DNA of 64,000 nucleotides from Gigantopelta aegis (Eukaryota > Mollusca > Gastropoda > Neomphalida > Peltospiridae): the NCBI RefSeq assembly GCF_016097555.1, contig NC_054701.1, forward strand, positions 67,028,176 to 67,092,175, in the 5' to 3' direction. A program made the position numbers and the translations under genes. Of the stretch, positions 10,607 to 21,273 are shown piece by piece. Each line of letters starts with the position of its first letter. Positions within the stretch are counted from its first letter, which is position 1. The notes under the pieces were generated by a model that worked only from the letters and a program-made list of their open reading frames with translations, searched no databases and was not told where the DNA came from.

Positions 10607-13600
10607 TACTAACTTTAACAAGCCCAGGGTACTCGTCGCTTGGCAGACCATATATAGCAGTCGGATGTTTCATTTTATGGATAAAGACTGGAAAGTTTCT
10701 GTCTACAGAATAGGATCCACGAGTTCTCTCCTTCCAGTACATGACGAGTATTTTCTTGCACTGGAATGTGTAAAGTAAGTCACAGTCATTGATGATGGCT
10801 ACCAAACATTCTGAAGCAGGATTTCTCGTTAGTAATTAAATTACGATTTATGATTCAAATTCGCTTTTAGAAGTGATAGACTGAACTTTGCTTGTCATGT
10901 TAACGAATTAGTTTTGACTGTCTCTCAAAATATTTCTGAACTGTAGGGTCTCCACGAGTACTCGAGTACTCGGGCACGGGTCGAGTCTTACAATACTCGA
11001 GTACCCGTACAAGGTGGAATACAATGATCAACTACAATACAATGGACTAGTTTCTCTTTTTAAACTGGCCGTCCGTCCGTCACAACACCGAACATATCAA
11101 CCGGTTTCTAAATACAATACAATGGCATGATTTGGCAACCATGTTCAGCGCTGGAATTAAGATGCATACTGCTGTTTTACTTTATTCCTTAATCTCATCA
11201 TCATCTCGTGTAAGTGTCGGGTACTCGGGTCCGGGTCGAGTTTGACCCTCGAGTACTCGAGTCCAATATGTTGGGACTCGTGGAGGCCCTACTGTTCTAG
11301 AATTAAAAATGAAAGCTACTGTTTGGGGGTCTTTTGCATGTGAACATCGTTCCTGACACGATCAACGAGGGAATCTAAATGTATACCGAGTTTATATTCG
11401 CGCAATCAACATCCGATTTGTGTGAGATTTTTCTTCACAGTTCGTGAATAGCAGTAACAATAAAGTTCAGACAAGTAAGTGTTAGAGGGGATACAACCAG
11501 GACAGAACATGTAACTCTGTGAAATTTGTCGTGACGTAGGCATTTCATATTGAATACTAACTTTCAAAATTATTTCAAGCAATTGGGACATGGGGATTCC
11601 CATGGTATTTATCGATATAAAACCTGCTTTTTCACTCCATTTGATAAAAACGTGATCTAAGTGTGTTACAGTAGATTAACCAAATAGAATTAAAAATGAA
11701 AGCTATTTTATCACATTAACAACGAACAATTAATTATCTTCGAAATTGAAGGGATTGACCCGAGTTAAATTAACTGCAGCCATTGTAATAATGTTCCGAC
11801 TAACAGCCGTTTTCAGGCAGACCAATTTTCCGGAATTTTACGAAAAATCCGGAATTTTCATCACGTATTCGGAATTCCGGAATTGATGCTAAATACCGGA
11901 TTTTTTTTCAAATTCACTTGAATTTTTTGTTTATAACCAACTAATTCTTATTACAAAGTTTGTTTTATATAACGACGCCACTAGAGCACATTGATTTTTT
12001 ATCTTATCATCGGCTATTGGACGTCAAACATATGGTCATTCTGATACTGTTTTTAGAGGAAACCCGCTGTCGCCACATAGGCTACTCTTTTACGACAGGC
12101 AGCAAGGGATCTTTTATTTGCGCTTCCCACAGGCAGGATAGCACAGACCATGGCCTTTGTTGAACCAGTTATGGATCACTGGTCGGTGCAAGTAGGTTAC
12201 ACCTACCCATTGAGCCTTGCGGTTTGGAGTCGGTATCTGGATTAAAAATCCCATGCCTCGACTGGGATCCGAACCCAGTACCTACCAGCCTGTAGACCGA
12301 TGGCCTAACCACGACGCCACCGAGGCCGGTTATTCTTAGAATTAAATATCTTTATCACTCATTTCAACCCGAGCTCTGTTTTGTCTAGTTTTGTGCCATT
12401 ACCAAGGCCGCGGGAGTGTGTCTAGTGTCAACAGCTGACCAATGAAATTGTCGAGTAAACTGAAGCCATATATGAATTTTGTTTATACTCTAATAGTTTA
12501 TGGGTTCATTTTAAAGATATTTTAAATATCATAGAATTATGTTCCTACGGGGCAGGCATCGGTTCTATGAATGATGTATGCAATTTTGCCACCGTGGATG
12601 AAAACAGAAGAACGCTACGATCGTCCCCAAACCAGTTCGCCACAAATCAGATCGACCCCACTACATACATAATAATAACTGATTTATATTATGATGAAAT
12701 AGTGCATATGGGGCAATGTATCTACATAAAAATAAAATTGGTCCCAAGTTTGTTTGTCACTTTATTGCTAATCCGTAGGTGGGAGTCTTAAACTGTAATA
12801 CAATATATGCTAATAAAGTGGTGGGTTGTTTTGTGTGAACTTGATGATTTTTGGTGAGTGTAGGTGTGGGATGTGTGTCTTTTTTTTATGAGGAAGTTCC
12901 AATTCACATATAAATAATGATATACTCATTTGTATTGTAATTTTGCCAATATATGTCAGACATGACATTTTTTGCACTGTTTAAAATTACTTTTATGAAA
13001 ATGACGTTTTCGTACGCTTTAAATTATTGTTTTGAAAAGGGCGTTCGCGCGCATAAAAAAGAAAATATCAGAAAATTCCGGAAAAATATTTCCATTAGGT
13101 TGGTCGCCCTGCGTTTCAGCAACTAAAATTACATATTAAATACTGACAGACTGTTTTATTTATTTATTTTGGGTTACGCCAACAAAATATATATTTAAAC
13201 ATATTCGTCTGGTCTTACAAAATTGTCAATAGTACTAAATTTATGAATCTAACATTAATGACGGCTTTAGATAATTGGGACGGGACGTAGCCCAGTGGTA
13301 ATGCGTTCGCTTGATGCGTGGTTGGCTTAGGATCGATCCCCGTCTGTGAACCCATTGAGCTATTTCTCGTTCTCGTCAACAACTGGTGTAACAAAGGCCG
13401 TGGTATGTATTATCATGTCTGTGGGATGATGCATATAAAAGATCCATTGCTGCTAATCAAAAAGAGTAGCCCATGAAGTGGCGACATCGGGTTTCCTCTC
13501 TCAATATCTGTGTGGTTCTTAACCATATGTTTGACGTCATATAACCGTAAATAAAATGTGTTGAGTGCGTCGTTAAATAAAACATTTCGTTTAGATAACT

Positions 13601-16600
13601 GACCTTTTGTTTTATTTGCATGCTTGTATTCAGTTAAAGGCATACTGTCACAGATTTAAGGACCTCATTTCTCTAAAAATGGATAATAAATAAAAATGAT
13701 ATTAATTGTTGGAAACCAAATCTAGTTATCCCATCACCTTAACTGAGCCATGGTGGAGTGAAATCCATGTCATCCCTCTCGGCAATTTTATTTTTTGAAT
13801 TATGGACCATTACCATAATTCAATTATTTTTACAAAATGCCATTAATAAATGGAGTATGGTGGTTATGAAGATGGCTGAATAAAGTACATTTAGGGACAA
13901 ATCAAATTATATTTGTTCAGGTAATACTTTGTTAGTCCATTAAATAGGTCAGTGGTCTGTGACAATATGTCTTTAAGCTTCAAGCATGCTGTGAAATTCG
14001 TAAAATAACAATAAGTCCTGCATCTGTAAGAAAAAGAAAAAAAACCCTCCCGAGATCTAACCTTCAGTGGAAGATTGAGGCCAAGCGGTTTGAGTAGTTT
14101 CGACGCCCATGGGCCAGCTGCTATGGCCACATTCCTAGTTTTGTACAAACCCTTGGAGGTCTTCACGGTCACGATGTTGCCTGGCTGGATGGACTCCACT
14201 GGCTCTCCATCACGCAGATGGCCGCCGAATCTTATAAACATGGTCTGTGTAGAAAATAAAAATGAAAGGCAAACTAGGTTTAATGACACTCAAGCATATT
14301 TTAAAGAGACTGTCACCAGTTTGTTGCTATTGTGGCTGATTCCGACTAATACTAACAAATACTTTCTAAAGGGACATTTGCTCCATTGTAAGATGTTTCC
14401 AACTAATAAAATATTTCTACGATTAAACTTACATATTAAATATATTTTCTTGTTTAGAATATCAGTGTCTGTATATCCAATGTGTTTCTGGTCGTCTTAA
14501 TACTTGTAAGAAGCCCAAACTGGATTTTGTTTTCAAATAATTCGTACGTACGAAAAAAATCATTTTGTTTTAGGAAATAAAATGAAATTTAACCTAGTAC
14601 AAATATTAGAACGATCAGAAACACGTTAATATACAGCCACTAATATTTTATGTAGAAAAATATATTTGATATGTAATTACAGTCATCAAAAAGTCTGTTA
14701 GACGATAACATCTTAAAAATTGCAGCAAACTCAGGAATGTCCCTTTAACGATTACAAGGACACACTGTTACTTCTACGCAACAGGGGGACGGGTCTAGCC
14801 CATTCGATATCTAGTGGTCGTCTGAGGTGCCGGATCTAGCTCAGTTGGTAGGGCGCTCGCCTGGGGTACTTACGTCGTAGGATCGAGCCACCTCTGTGGA
14901 TCCATTGTCTGATTGTATCTCCCCTACCCCCGTCTCGGTCAGTGCCCACGACTGGTGTATCCTGTCTATAGGAATGTTCATATAAAATATCCATTGATCC
15001 TAATGGAAAAATGTTGCGGGTTTCTCGCTAAGAGTGATGACGTTAAACAAAACAAACTTTAACTCTTAACGTTAAATAGGCCTAAATAAATAAACGTTAG
15101 CTATACGATTACAACAACTCACTTTTAATAAACTTGTCATGGACGTTTACCAAAATAAAACTTTAAAAGAAGTCGTAATAATTATTGGACAAGTCTATAC
15201 CTGAAATGCAGAAATCATTTTATCGGCTCTTAAAATGCCTCCTTCAGAGTCGAGTATGGCACACATATCAGCTGAAACGGCGAAGCCAGGAAAGCGTGCC
15301 TTCATTTCGGACGAGGATATTTTCTCATGAACACATCCGTGCTTTTGTAACGATGACTCAACATTGTTTAGAGTGTCGCTGTCCGCAGGCCCGATATACA
15401 AACATCCAGTTTTCCTATAAAGCATAAAGTACTGTTTTCAAAACAAACTAAAAGTTGTACAGTTTTTCTAAGAAAGTATAAATTATTGTTTTCGTATTAA
15501 CGAATAGATGTCTAGGTTCTTGGGTTTTTGTTTTTTTAACGCATAAACTGCTGTTTTCAGAATCAAAGATGAGGTGTCAAAATGTCTTAATAAAGCATAA
15601 AGGGTTGTTTGAGGGTGGAGATGGGGGTCCAAAACCTTTTGGGACTGCCTGTGCTACCTTGCGTTTGCTGTTTTGAATGTGCGAGACCCCTCTTTTTCCC
15701 TCCCCAACTTTCCTCAAGTCTTGGGTGAAGGAGCTGGGAAAAGTTGGAACCGGCGCCAGGAGAGACGTGTCCTGCAGCAACTTGCTACGAACGTGCACGT
15801 TAAATCATTTCCATCTCACCCACCTCTCCCTTTTCGAAACCAACGATCAATTACCCAGGAGCTAATTTCACAAAACATCGTAAAGTTACGTCTGCGATTA
15901 GTGGTTAAACAGGTCATACGTTCACCGGTGTTTGGCATTTTAAGGACAACATAAAATGAAATATGTGTACTTCAACCTATACTTGTTGTATTGTTCATAG
16001 TAATAAGAAATGTGGTTTAGTCGTAGATTTACGTTTACGTGCATAACTAGGTTTACGATGTTTTGTAAAATTGGGCTCAGTTTTCTCTTTAAAGCATAAA
16101 TCAGGCACGGATCTGAATAAAAAAAAATATTATTGATAGTAAATCTTAAGGCGGAACTGAATTTTACTTGTAGAATGCAGGAAACTGCATTTCAGGACAT
16201 CTAGTTTTTAACATTTTACGGGGGAACATACCCCGGAACTCCTAAAAACTTTGCTTTGCGCCCCGATCTCAGTGCCCCCCTCCCCCCTCTCTCACTCACC
16301 CCCCTTCTATTTGCATCTGCCATGCCTGTAAATTACTGTTTTTCAAACCAACGAAGAAACTTTCAGTTTTCCTAACAGAACAAAGTAATGTTTTTGAAAC
16401 CAGTTTTACCTGTATAGCTTGACTCCGGCCTCTTTCTCCAGCTGGAACATCATCTGGTAGGCATCAGCCATCATGGCGGTGTAGAAATCATCCGCGTGCG
16501 CCTTTCTTGTAATGCGGGTCTGACCATGCGAGCTGCCCCGGGAGTGGGGCAGTGGGAACTACAACACACATTGATTACACGGTAGAATGTTAAACTCAAT

Positions 16601-16790
16601 TACTCGGTTATTACAGTCGCAGATCCTAGTTTCAACCAGTGAAAATGGAAACTAAGTTTGGGAATGAATGAATGAATGAATGAATGAATGTTTAACGACA
16701 CCCCAGCACGAAAACTACATCGGATACTGGGTGTCAAACTGTGGTAGATGCAAAACATGAAGTGAACTAAGTTTGGGTTACAATAGAGTG

Positions 16791-16835
<45 letters not shown>

Positions 16836-16875
16836 CAATGAAAGAGAGACGGGGATGGAGAGATAAACAATAATG

Positions 16876-16943
<68 letters not shown>

Positions 16944-17467
16944 TGTAGTGGCCTTAGAGAGATGGGGGGAGGACTGCAGATAGGTGAATAGTTGGGTAAG
17001 TGGTATGTATAAGTAGGTACACGCATATGTGCGTGTGTTTGCATCATGTGCACGTGGTTTTAAAAAGTATATGAAAAGGGGCGTGCATAGGTACGTATGT
17101 GTAGGCTACGTATACATGTATCGATATATGCAAATATTTCTAATTCTATTATGATAATGACACGAACTTGTATTTCTGCATACAACGTTTGCATAAATAA
17201 TTCCAGTTTGTCCCAGTTTTACAGTGTATCTAGTGTCCTGTGTAATTATATATATAATGTTATATATAGGGCTAGATCAAGCAAAACACTAGGTTGAATG
17301 AACTGTTTATGTGGGTCAGTCGGAGGTCTGTACTGTACCTGTTCTATGAGCAGTGTACGCTGATGTTGTTTAGCAAGGTGGTAGGCTGTTGCCGATCCCT
17401 CGACGCCGGCACCGACAACGATCGCGTCGTACACGCCATCATCCATCGTTGTTGTTGTAGTCGTCAT
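6744..17467 (-). CDS. PIPOX: Peroxisomal sarcosine oxidase-like gene, copy B (complete, 8 exons)
   Basis: The family consists of FAD enzymes that oxidise N-methyl amino acids such as sarcosine, and L-pipecolate, in peroxisomes. Minus-strand exons are 17467-17339, 16558-16410, 15414-15201, 14244-14062, 10760-10614, 10219-10070, 7660-7585 and 6868-6744. They have AG/GT borders and consistent phases, and total 1173 nt (390 residues plus TAG), equal to the usual family length. Visible motifs are a dinucleotide fold ([17 protein letters not shown], about residues 16-32), [31 protein letters not shown], the flavin-linking motif [16 protein letters not shown] (Cys about 321) and the C-terminus SRM, a PTS1-type signal. 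The first Met of exon 1 gives an MTTTTTT leader. A second Met seven residues later (17446) matches the start of copy A and may be the true start. Introns carry SINEs, a hAT-like element and a 1-kb foldback. Substrate choice cannot be read from the sequence. Confidence 0.94.
7092..7351 (+). mobile_element. SINE S2, full length, PIPOX copy B intron 7
   Basis: CCGGCCTCGGTGGCGTCGTG head, GGGTTCGCAGCC box B, tail AACACGAAAATAAATTGAAA with a short AATG-type repeat. GAAGGAACTC occurs on both sides, a likely target duplication. Confidence 0.88.
7447..7502. repeat. (TA)n microsatellite
   Basis: About 28 TA units followed by CA units, within PIPOX copy B intron 7. Confidence 0.95.
7585..7660 (-). CDS. 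PIPOX: PIPOX copy B exon 7
   Basis: A 76-nt exon too short to stand out as an open frame. Acceptor TTTTAG, donor TTTTCAG|GTTTGT. Encodes [20 protein letters not shown] and AAGFSG, completing the C-Y-T-x-T-P-D motif across the intron. Phase 0 in and phase 1 out, fitting exons 6 and 8. Confidence 0.92.
8150..8400 (-). mobile_element. SINE S3, head-truncated
   Basis: S3 has head GATTTAGCTCAGTTGGTTGA and box B GCAGGATCGAACCACC. It shares the S1 core and tail b. Here the copy stops near CCACCGAGG, before box B. A (TTG)n run adjoins the tail. Confidence 0.82.
8395..10010. repeat. Diverged approx. 80-110 bp tandem repeat split by the foldback
   Basis: Recurring pieces such as TTTGGAGATTCAGTATAGAT, CTCAAGCTAAGTATTGGGG and TTAAACTAGRTATA occur before 8530 and again from 9555. 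Strongly diverged, and units are hard to delimit. Confidence 0.5.
8558..9532. mobile_element. Foldback-like element with about 265-bp inverted arms, PIPOX intron 6
   Basis: Left arm 8558-8822 and right arm 9272-9532 are inverted copies (outer ends AAAAAAGTACTGTCGGAAAT and its complement; inner part includes TTGGAACAGACTATAACACA). A loop of about 450 bp has no ORF. Inserted in a diverged tandem repeat. Confidence 0.88.
10070..10219 (-). CDS. PIPOX: PIPOX copy B exon 6
   Basis: 150 nt, phase 0 at both ends, acceptor CTGTTAG, donor ACG|GTGAGC. Encodes [15 protein letters not shown] and [19 protein letters not shown]. The Cys is the conserved covalent-FAD residue of this family (established for the monomeric sarcosine oxidase and PIPOX groups). 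Confidence 0.93.
10521..10601. repeat. (GA)n microsatellite by PIPOX exon 5 donor
   Basis: About 40 uninterrupted GA units starting about 13 bases beyond the exon 5 donor. Confidence 0.97.
10614..10760 (-). CDS. PIPOX: PIPOX copy B exon 5
   Basis: 147 nt, phase 0 at both ends, acceptor ACATTCCAG, donor AAA|GTTAGT. Encodes [18 protein letters not shown] and [16 protein letters not shown] microsatellite of about 80 bp begins about 13 bases past the donor, very close to the splice site. Confidence 0.93.
10944..11292. mobile_element. Inverted-repeat element rich in CGAGTACTCGAG palindromes
   Basis: Ends TAGGGTCTCCACGAGTACTC and, inverted, TAGGGCCTCCACGAGT. Repeated ACTCGAGTACTCG blocks lie inside both ends. 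In PIPOX intron 4. Confidence 0.75.
11814..13111. mobile_element. hAT-like non-autonomous element with nested SINE
   Basis: Terminal CAGGCAGACCAA and, inverted, CAGGGCGACCAA, followed inward by CCGGAA-rich DNA at both ends. CGTTT-like flanks. CAGGG ends fit hAT elements (inference). The interior outside the SINE shows no transposase. Confidence 0.6.
11958..12331 (-). mobile_element. SINE S4, full length
   Basis: S4 has an S2-like head (GGCCTCGGTGGCGTCGTGGT with GGTTCGGATCCCAG as box B), an extended middle with CACCGACCAGTGATCCATAA, the common core (CTATCCTGCCTGTGGGA) and tail b. Nested in the hAT-like element. Confidence 0.88.
13278..13590 (+). mobile_element. SINE S1 (tail a), full length, PIPOX intron 4
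   Basis: Complete from GACGTAGCCCAGTGGTAATG to AAATAAAACATTTCG. TTTAGATAAYTG on both sides is the target duplication. Confidence 0.92.
14062..14244 (-). CDS. PIPOX: PIPOX copy B exon 4
   Basis: 183 nt, phase 0 at both ends, acceptor CTACACAG, donor AAG|GTTAGA. Encodes [16 protein letters not shown], a VTVKTSKG strand and [17 protein letters not shown]. The AGPW motif is typical of DAO/sarcosine oxidase folds. Confidence 0.93.
14366..14748. mobile_element. MITE family T1 in PIPOX copy B intron 3
   Basis: Follows the T1 consensus to the right end TCAGGAATGTCCCTTTAA. The left end is slightly degraded. A related T1' fragment (AAAGAGACTGTCACCAGTTT) precedes it at 14303-14360. Confidence 0.85.
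14829..15062 (+). mobile_element. SINE S3, full length, PIPOX intron 3
   Basis: Head GCCGGATCTAGCTCAGTTGG, box B GTAGGATCGAGCCACC, shortened core, tail ending ACGTTAAACAAAACAAACTT. Confidence 0.82.
15201..15414 (-). CDS. PIPOX: PIPOX copy B exon 3
   Basis: 214 nt, acceptor TTTATAG, donor CAG|GTATAG, ending in phase 0. Encodes [16 protein letters not shown] through [13 protein letters not shown], matching the substrate-domain entry of the family. The copy A counterpart would lie left of the window. Confidence 0.93.
15861..16078. mobile_element. MITE with TTTCACAAAACATCGTAAR ends, PIPOX copy B intron 2
   Basis: CTAATTTCACAAAACATCGT and, at the other end, its inverse ACGATGTTTTGTAAAATTGG. Shares the interior with 44617-44880 (GTGGTTTAGTCGTAGATTTA). 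Confidence 0.75.
16102..16328. mobile_element. CAGGCACGG-ended MITE in PIPOX copy B intron 2
   Basis: 227 bp, flanked by TAAAT. The matching intron of copy A (about 240-260) reads straight through CATAAATTACTG, an empty site. Confidence 0.85.
16410..16558 (-). CDS. PIPOX: PIPOX copy B exon 2
   Basis: 149 nt, acceptor TTGTAG, donor AG|GTAAAA, leaving phase 2. Encodes the strongly conserved [15 protein letters not shown] segment and the helix that follows ([23 protein letters not shown]). About seven differences from copy A exon 2, including KAHADD here against KAYEDD there. Confidence 0.94.
16669..16757 (-). mobile_element. SINE-like family S5, 3' fragment
   Basis: Inverted copy of the S5 tail with an expanded GAAT repeat at its end. 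In PIPOX copy B intron 1. Confidence 0.7.
16793..16938. repeat. (AC)n and (AG)n microsatellites, PIPOX copy B intron 1
   Basis: AC run at about 16793-16830 and AG run at 16879-16937. Absent from copy A intron 1. Confidence 0.95.
17339..17467 (-). CDS. PIPOX: PIPOX copy B exon 1
   Basis: 43 codons, ending at CAG|GTACAG in phase 0. Encodes the FAD-binding beta-alpha-beta unit and ends in LLIEQ. Of the 108 bases shared with copy A exon 1, I count one difference (Gly here, Asp there). Confidence 0.93.
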
Positions 17468-17589
17468 CTGCTGTTATTATCGTTGTTCAGGCCGTCCCAT
17501 AAGCCTTATCTTCTGTTCTTTATTCATTAATAACATAATGGACGGATCCAAATACACGCAGTTATAATATTGATATCTAGGCGTTATAG

Positions 17590-17852
17590 TCATCCCCGTC
17601 GGTGGGCCCATTGGGTTATTTCTCCTTCCATCCAGTGCACCACGACTGGTATATCAACGGTCGTGGTATGTGCTATCCTGTCTGTGGGATGGTGCATATA
17701 AAAGATCCCTTGCTACTAATGGAAAAATGTAGCGGGTTTCCTTTCTAAGACTAAATGTTAAAATTACCAAATGTTTGACATCCATTAGCCGATGATTAAT
17801 AAATCAATGTGCTCTACTAGTATCGTTAAACAAAATAAACTTTAACACTCTG
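17590..17852 (+). mobile_element. SINE S1 with tail b, head-truncated, upstream of PIPOX copy B
   Basis: Starts at CCCCGTCGGTGGGCCCATTG (after box B) and runs through the core to CGTTAAACAAAATAAACTTT. Begins about 120 bp upstream of the ATG. Confidence 0.82.
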
Positions 17853-18221
17853 TGGTATAGCCATGGAATGGGATGAGGATGTGTCACGTTGTCAATTGTA
17901 ATATGAAGGTCAACTGTTACTGTCGTCACGACCCACCCACCCACCCCACCCCACCCCTACACTAATAGTTCTAGTACTGCATGCATATTCATGTTTGACT
18001 TTACTTCACTGCGTGTATACATATAGAGGATATTTCATGTGGTTTTTTGTCACATATATCTCATCGTGTGAAGTTTGCAATCATATCTCATGAGTCACGC
18101 TTGGGGAGGAGGGGGCGCACTTTTTGGCACCTTCCTACACCCGAGTTGGAAATAGCACAATATGTACAAACTATGAGACTTGTCTGTCCTGACCTATACT
18201 GTCAATTTTCTTCAGATAAGT

Positions 18222-18265
<44 letters not shown>

Positions 18266-18480
18266 ATGTGTATTTGTGTCAACGCGCGCCTTTATTAGTA
18301 CTACGTTATCATTAATGTCCTTTAGTAATACCCAATCTCCATTCCCCCTGAAGTTATTTTAACTAGGATTCGTGTAAAATGCAGTTGTAAGTTTATTATT
18401 GTTGAAGAAGTTTGCATGAAACCGATTGTTGATTTGAAAATTAGCGGTAGTTAACTTTGAAGACTTTCTTTATATGATCT
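17853..18480. other. Intergenic, (GT)n microsatellite
   Basis: No gene seen. Holds short CCACC repeats near 17935 and a (GT)n run at 18222-18263. Confidence 0.6.
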
Positions 18481-18623
18481 GGCCTGGTGCTTATAGAACT
18501 TTTAGAGTCTAGACTCGAGACTATAAAGAGTCTGAGACACTAATGTCATGACAACAACATACAAATTGTATGCGCGTGACGTCATTAGAGATTGAGTCTA
18601 AAGTTTTATAAGCACGGGCCCTG
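18481..18623. mobile_element. Short MITE with GGCCTGGTGCTTATARAACT ends
   Basis: Left end TGCTTATAGAACTTTTAGAG, right end CTAAAGTTTTATAAGCACGG. Middle CATACAAATTGTATGCGYGT. A second copy lies at 32721-32872. Confidence 0.85.
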
Positions 18624-18762
18624 AACTGGGGCCTAGTTCACTAAGTCTCGCAATTCTGTGATTTTGTAGTGCAGAGTAAAAAGTTTGCAATGACCATGCG
18701 TTGGTGCTAAAGAGAGCTCAAACGATCTTCGTGTATTAGGCTTCTCGTACAGGCGCAAGACC

Positions 18763-18918
18763 GACCATCGAACAGAAGGCTGGTAGGTACTGGGTTCGCA
18801 GCCCAGTACCAGCTCCCACCCAGAGCGAATTTTAACGACTCAATGGGTAGGTGTAAGACCACTACACCCCTTGAACCTTACTTGGATATAAGCACGAAAA
18901 TAAGTTAAAATGAAATTA
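18763..18918 (+). mobile_element. SINE S2, internally deleted
   Basis: Box B region GGGTTCGCAGCCCAGTACCA present. The middle (CTCTCTCACTAAC... to CAGCGTGC) is missing and the copy jumps to CCTTGAACCTTACTTGGATA. Confidence 0.8.
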
Positions 18919-18956
18919 AATAGGCGTACTGGCTCCCATTTTTTGAAAGTGCGGGG

Positions 18957-18957
18957 T

Positions 18958-18987
<30 letters not shown>
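18957..18987. repeat. Poly-G tract
   Basis: About 30 G, inside a dispersed repeat also seen at 21776-21860 (TTTGCCWGAATYAAAYGAAA, TCCGAATCTGGATAAC). Confidence 0.9.
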
Positions 18988-18988
<1 letters not shown>

Positions 18989-19243
18989 TTTTTGCCTGAA
19001 TTAAACGAAAGTCCGAATCTGGATAACCACATATTCATATTAGCATTATATAAAAGGCAGCAAACTAATCACCACACATTTTCACAAGGATTACAATTAA
19101 TACTGTGGGTAGAACGATTGAAATACATGGTGGGGGGTGCGCTGCCGTCTCGTACGCTAATGATCCCGATATTTTAAAAGTATGTCAGTTTCTGCCGGTC
19201 TTTCTTTCCCCACGCTCCATCCCTTACCCAACCCCCTCCCTCC

Positions 19244-19365
<122 letters not shown>

Positions 19366-19379
19366 CCCCCCCCCTCCTC

Positions 19380-19962
19380 ACCCTCTCTCATTCAATACCA
19401 CCATCATTATATGGAATAAAACAATTCTCCATGAGTTGTCTACCTTTTTTTTACTTCAAAAAATGAAATATTTCTCATTTGATAGGATCGTGCAATATGA
19501 CTAAGAATGGAATGACACAGATTATACAAGTTATATAAGTATTATATGCTACATGAAACGTGGGTAAAACGATAGCACCCATTATCATACATGCACACTT
19601 CTACAATTTTAACAATTACATAAAATTTCAACACCCAGTGCACGTTAACATTAAGAAACTATGTTTTTAAAGATGAAGATATATATATACAGCATTCTTG
19701 TAGTCAAGCAATATTTTAAAATCTTCATTTTATGCTTAAAATTTAAATGAAATGCATGACTGAAAAGCATGCTGAAAACTAGAGTCAAGGTTTATTTGTG
19801 ATAACAGTTTTATCTACAAAATGTACATTAACATTTTAACAAATGAACACAGTTAGGTCCTCTAGCATACACATTCATGTACCATACTCCATGAATTCAC
19901 ATAATCAATTAAAACTACAATTATTAACAGATACACTACAAATGTTAACCTTTAAATACATA

Positions 19963-20025
<63 letters not shown>

Positions 20026-20439
20026 GAGCAGGTGTGCCATATGGAATTTATGAAATGAGTTTGGGATTTTTTATTCTCCGAGACAAAGCAAGGGATATAA
20101 AGCAATTTCCAAACAATTTTCATAAATTTCATATGGCACTCCTACAAATGTTATAATTTATTTATTACACACAAACTGTGTTGTATAACAAATGTTAAAT
20201 ATGATTGTAATTGCTTCACAATCGATGTTAATAGTATTTAGTGATATCAATTACAATGATGTTGAATGATGTCAGTATCACAGCCACGACTGTCGCAAGC
20301 ATGTAGCTGCTATAGCATCTTACAATGTGCCATAACAGTTTTCAATGTATTACTGTGACCCATGCAATAAAGATAAGAGTGGGAAAATATGATATTTATG
20401 TAACCGTTTATTGTAGGCCATAACGGTAACAGACTGACT

Positions 20440-20440
<1 letters not shown>
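19380..20440. other. Intergenic AT-rich DNA with (TA)n
   Basis: No gene or known element seen. (TA)n at 19967-20020 sits at the centre of an imperfect hairpin (CATATGGAATTTATGAAATG and AAATTTCATATGGCACTCC nearby). Confidence 0.55.
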
Positions 20441-20472
<32 letters not shown>

Positions 20473-20473
20473 T
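20439..20473. repeat. (GATA)n microsatellite
   Basis: About eight GATA units directly next to the tail of an inverted S3 SINE. Confidence 0.92.
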
Positions 20474-20752
20474 TTTTGTTTTTTGTTTAATGACACCACT
20501 AGAGCACATTTATTAATTAATCATTGGCTATTGGATGTCAAACATTTGGTAATTATGACTCGTAGTCTCTATTAGCAGCAAGGGATCTTTAATATGCACA
20601 GAAAACACATACCACGGCCTTTAACCAGTTGTGGTGCACTGGTTAGAACAAGAAAAAACCAATCAGTTAAATCAATCCACCGAGATGATTTGATCCTGTG
20701 ATGTAAGCACTTCAGGTGAGTACTCAATCAACTGAACTAAATCCCACCCCAA
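20474..20752 (-). mobile_element. SINE S3, near full length
   Basis: Tail TTTTTGTTTAATGACACCAC, core with CACATACCACGGCCTTTAAC, head ending AACTGAACTAAATCCCACCC. Flanked by GATA and GGTA repeats. Confidence 0.83.
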
Positions 20753-20870
20753 TAGTTAGGTAGGTAGGTAGGTAGGTAGGTAGGTAGGTACATAGGTAGT
20801 TAGGTAGGTAGGTTGGTAGATAGGTTGGTAGATAGATAGGTAGGTAGGTAGGTAGGTTGGTAGATAGACA
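20753..20870. repeat. (TAGG)n/(TAGA)n microsatellite
   Basis: Mixed TAGG, TTGG and TAGA tetramers. Confidence 0.92.
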
Positions 20871-21083
20871 TTTAATACTATTCTGTAGATAAATATGTCA
20901 CAAATAATTGTACATATACTACAAATTAACATTCGCCTGGAAACATACAACTACTACAAATAACAGGTTATAGCTACTAAACATATCATACATATTAACA
21001 TTTTTAGAAAATTACTAACATTAATATGTACAGTAGATTCACTTTGATTACACATATTAACCTTGAAATATTTGTTATGTGTA

Positions 21084-21273
21084 CAGGGCTAACTCTGGGT
21101 GAGCAAAACAATTCACCAAATTGTCTACTCAACTTCAAAAATTGCAGCAATTGTCAGTTATTTTCTTAAAAATGTCAATTACATGAAATTATTTCTCCAA
21201 ACTAAACTAAAATTCTCCAACTGCTTTCAAAATTCGCAACTGGCAAATTTGGCAAGTGCCAGAGCTAGCCCTG
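21084..21273. mobile_element. MITE with CAGGGCTARCTCTG ends
   Basis: Left CAGGGCTAACTCTGGGTGAG, right CAGAGCTAGCCCTG. Interior TTTGGCAARY-type DNA shared with 35528-35721 and 57023-57217. Confidence 0.83.

Noticed and set aside
14829..14900. tRNA gene (also 13278, 50352, 60630)
   Set aside because: Box A and B-like motifs are present, but the cloverleaf is degraded and each is continuous with a SINE body and tail.
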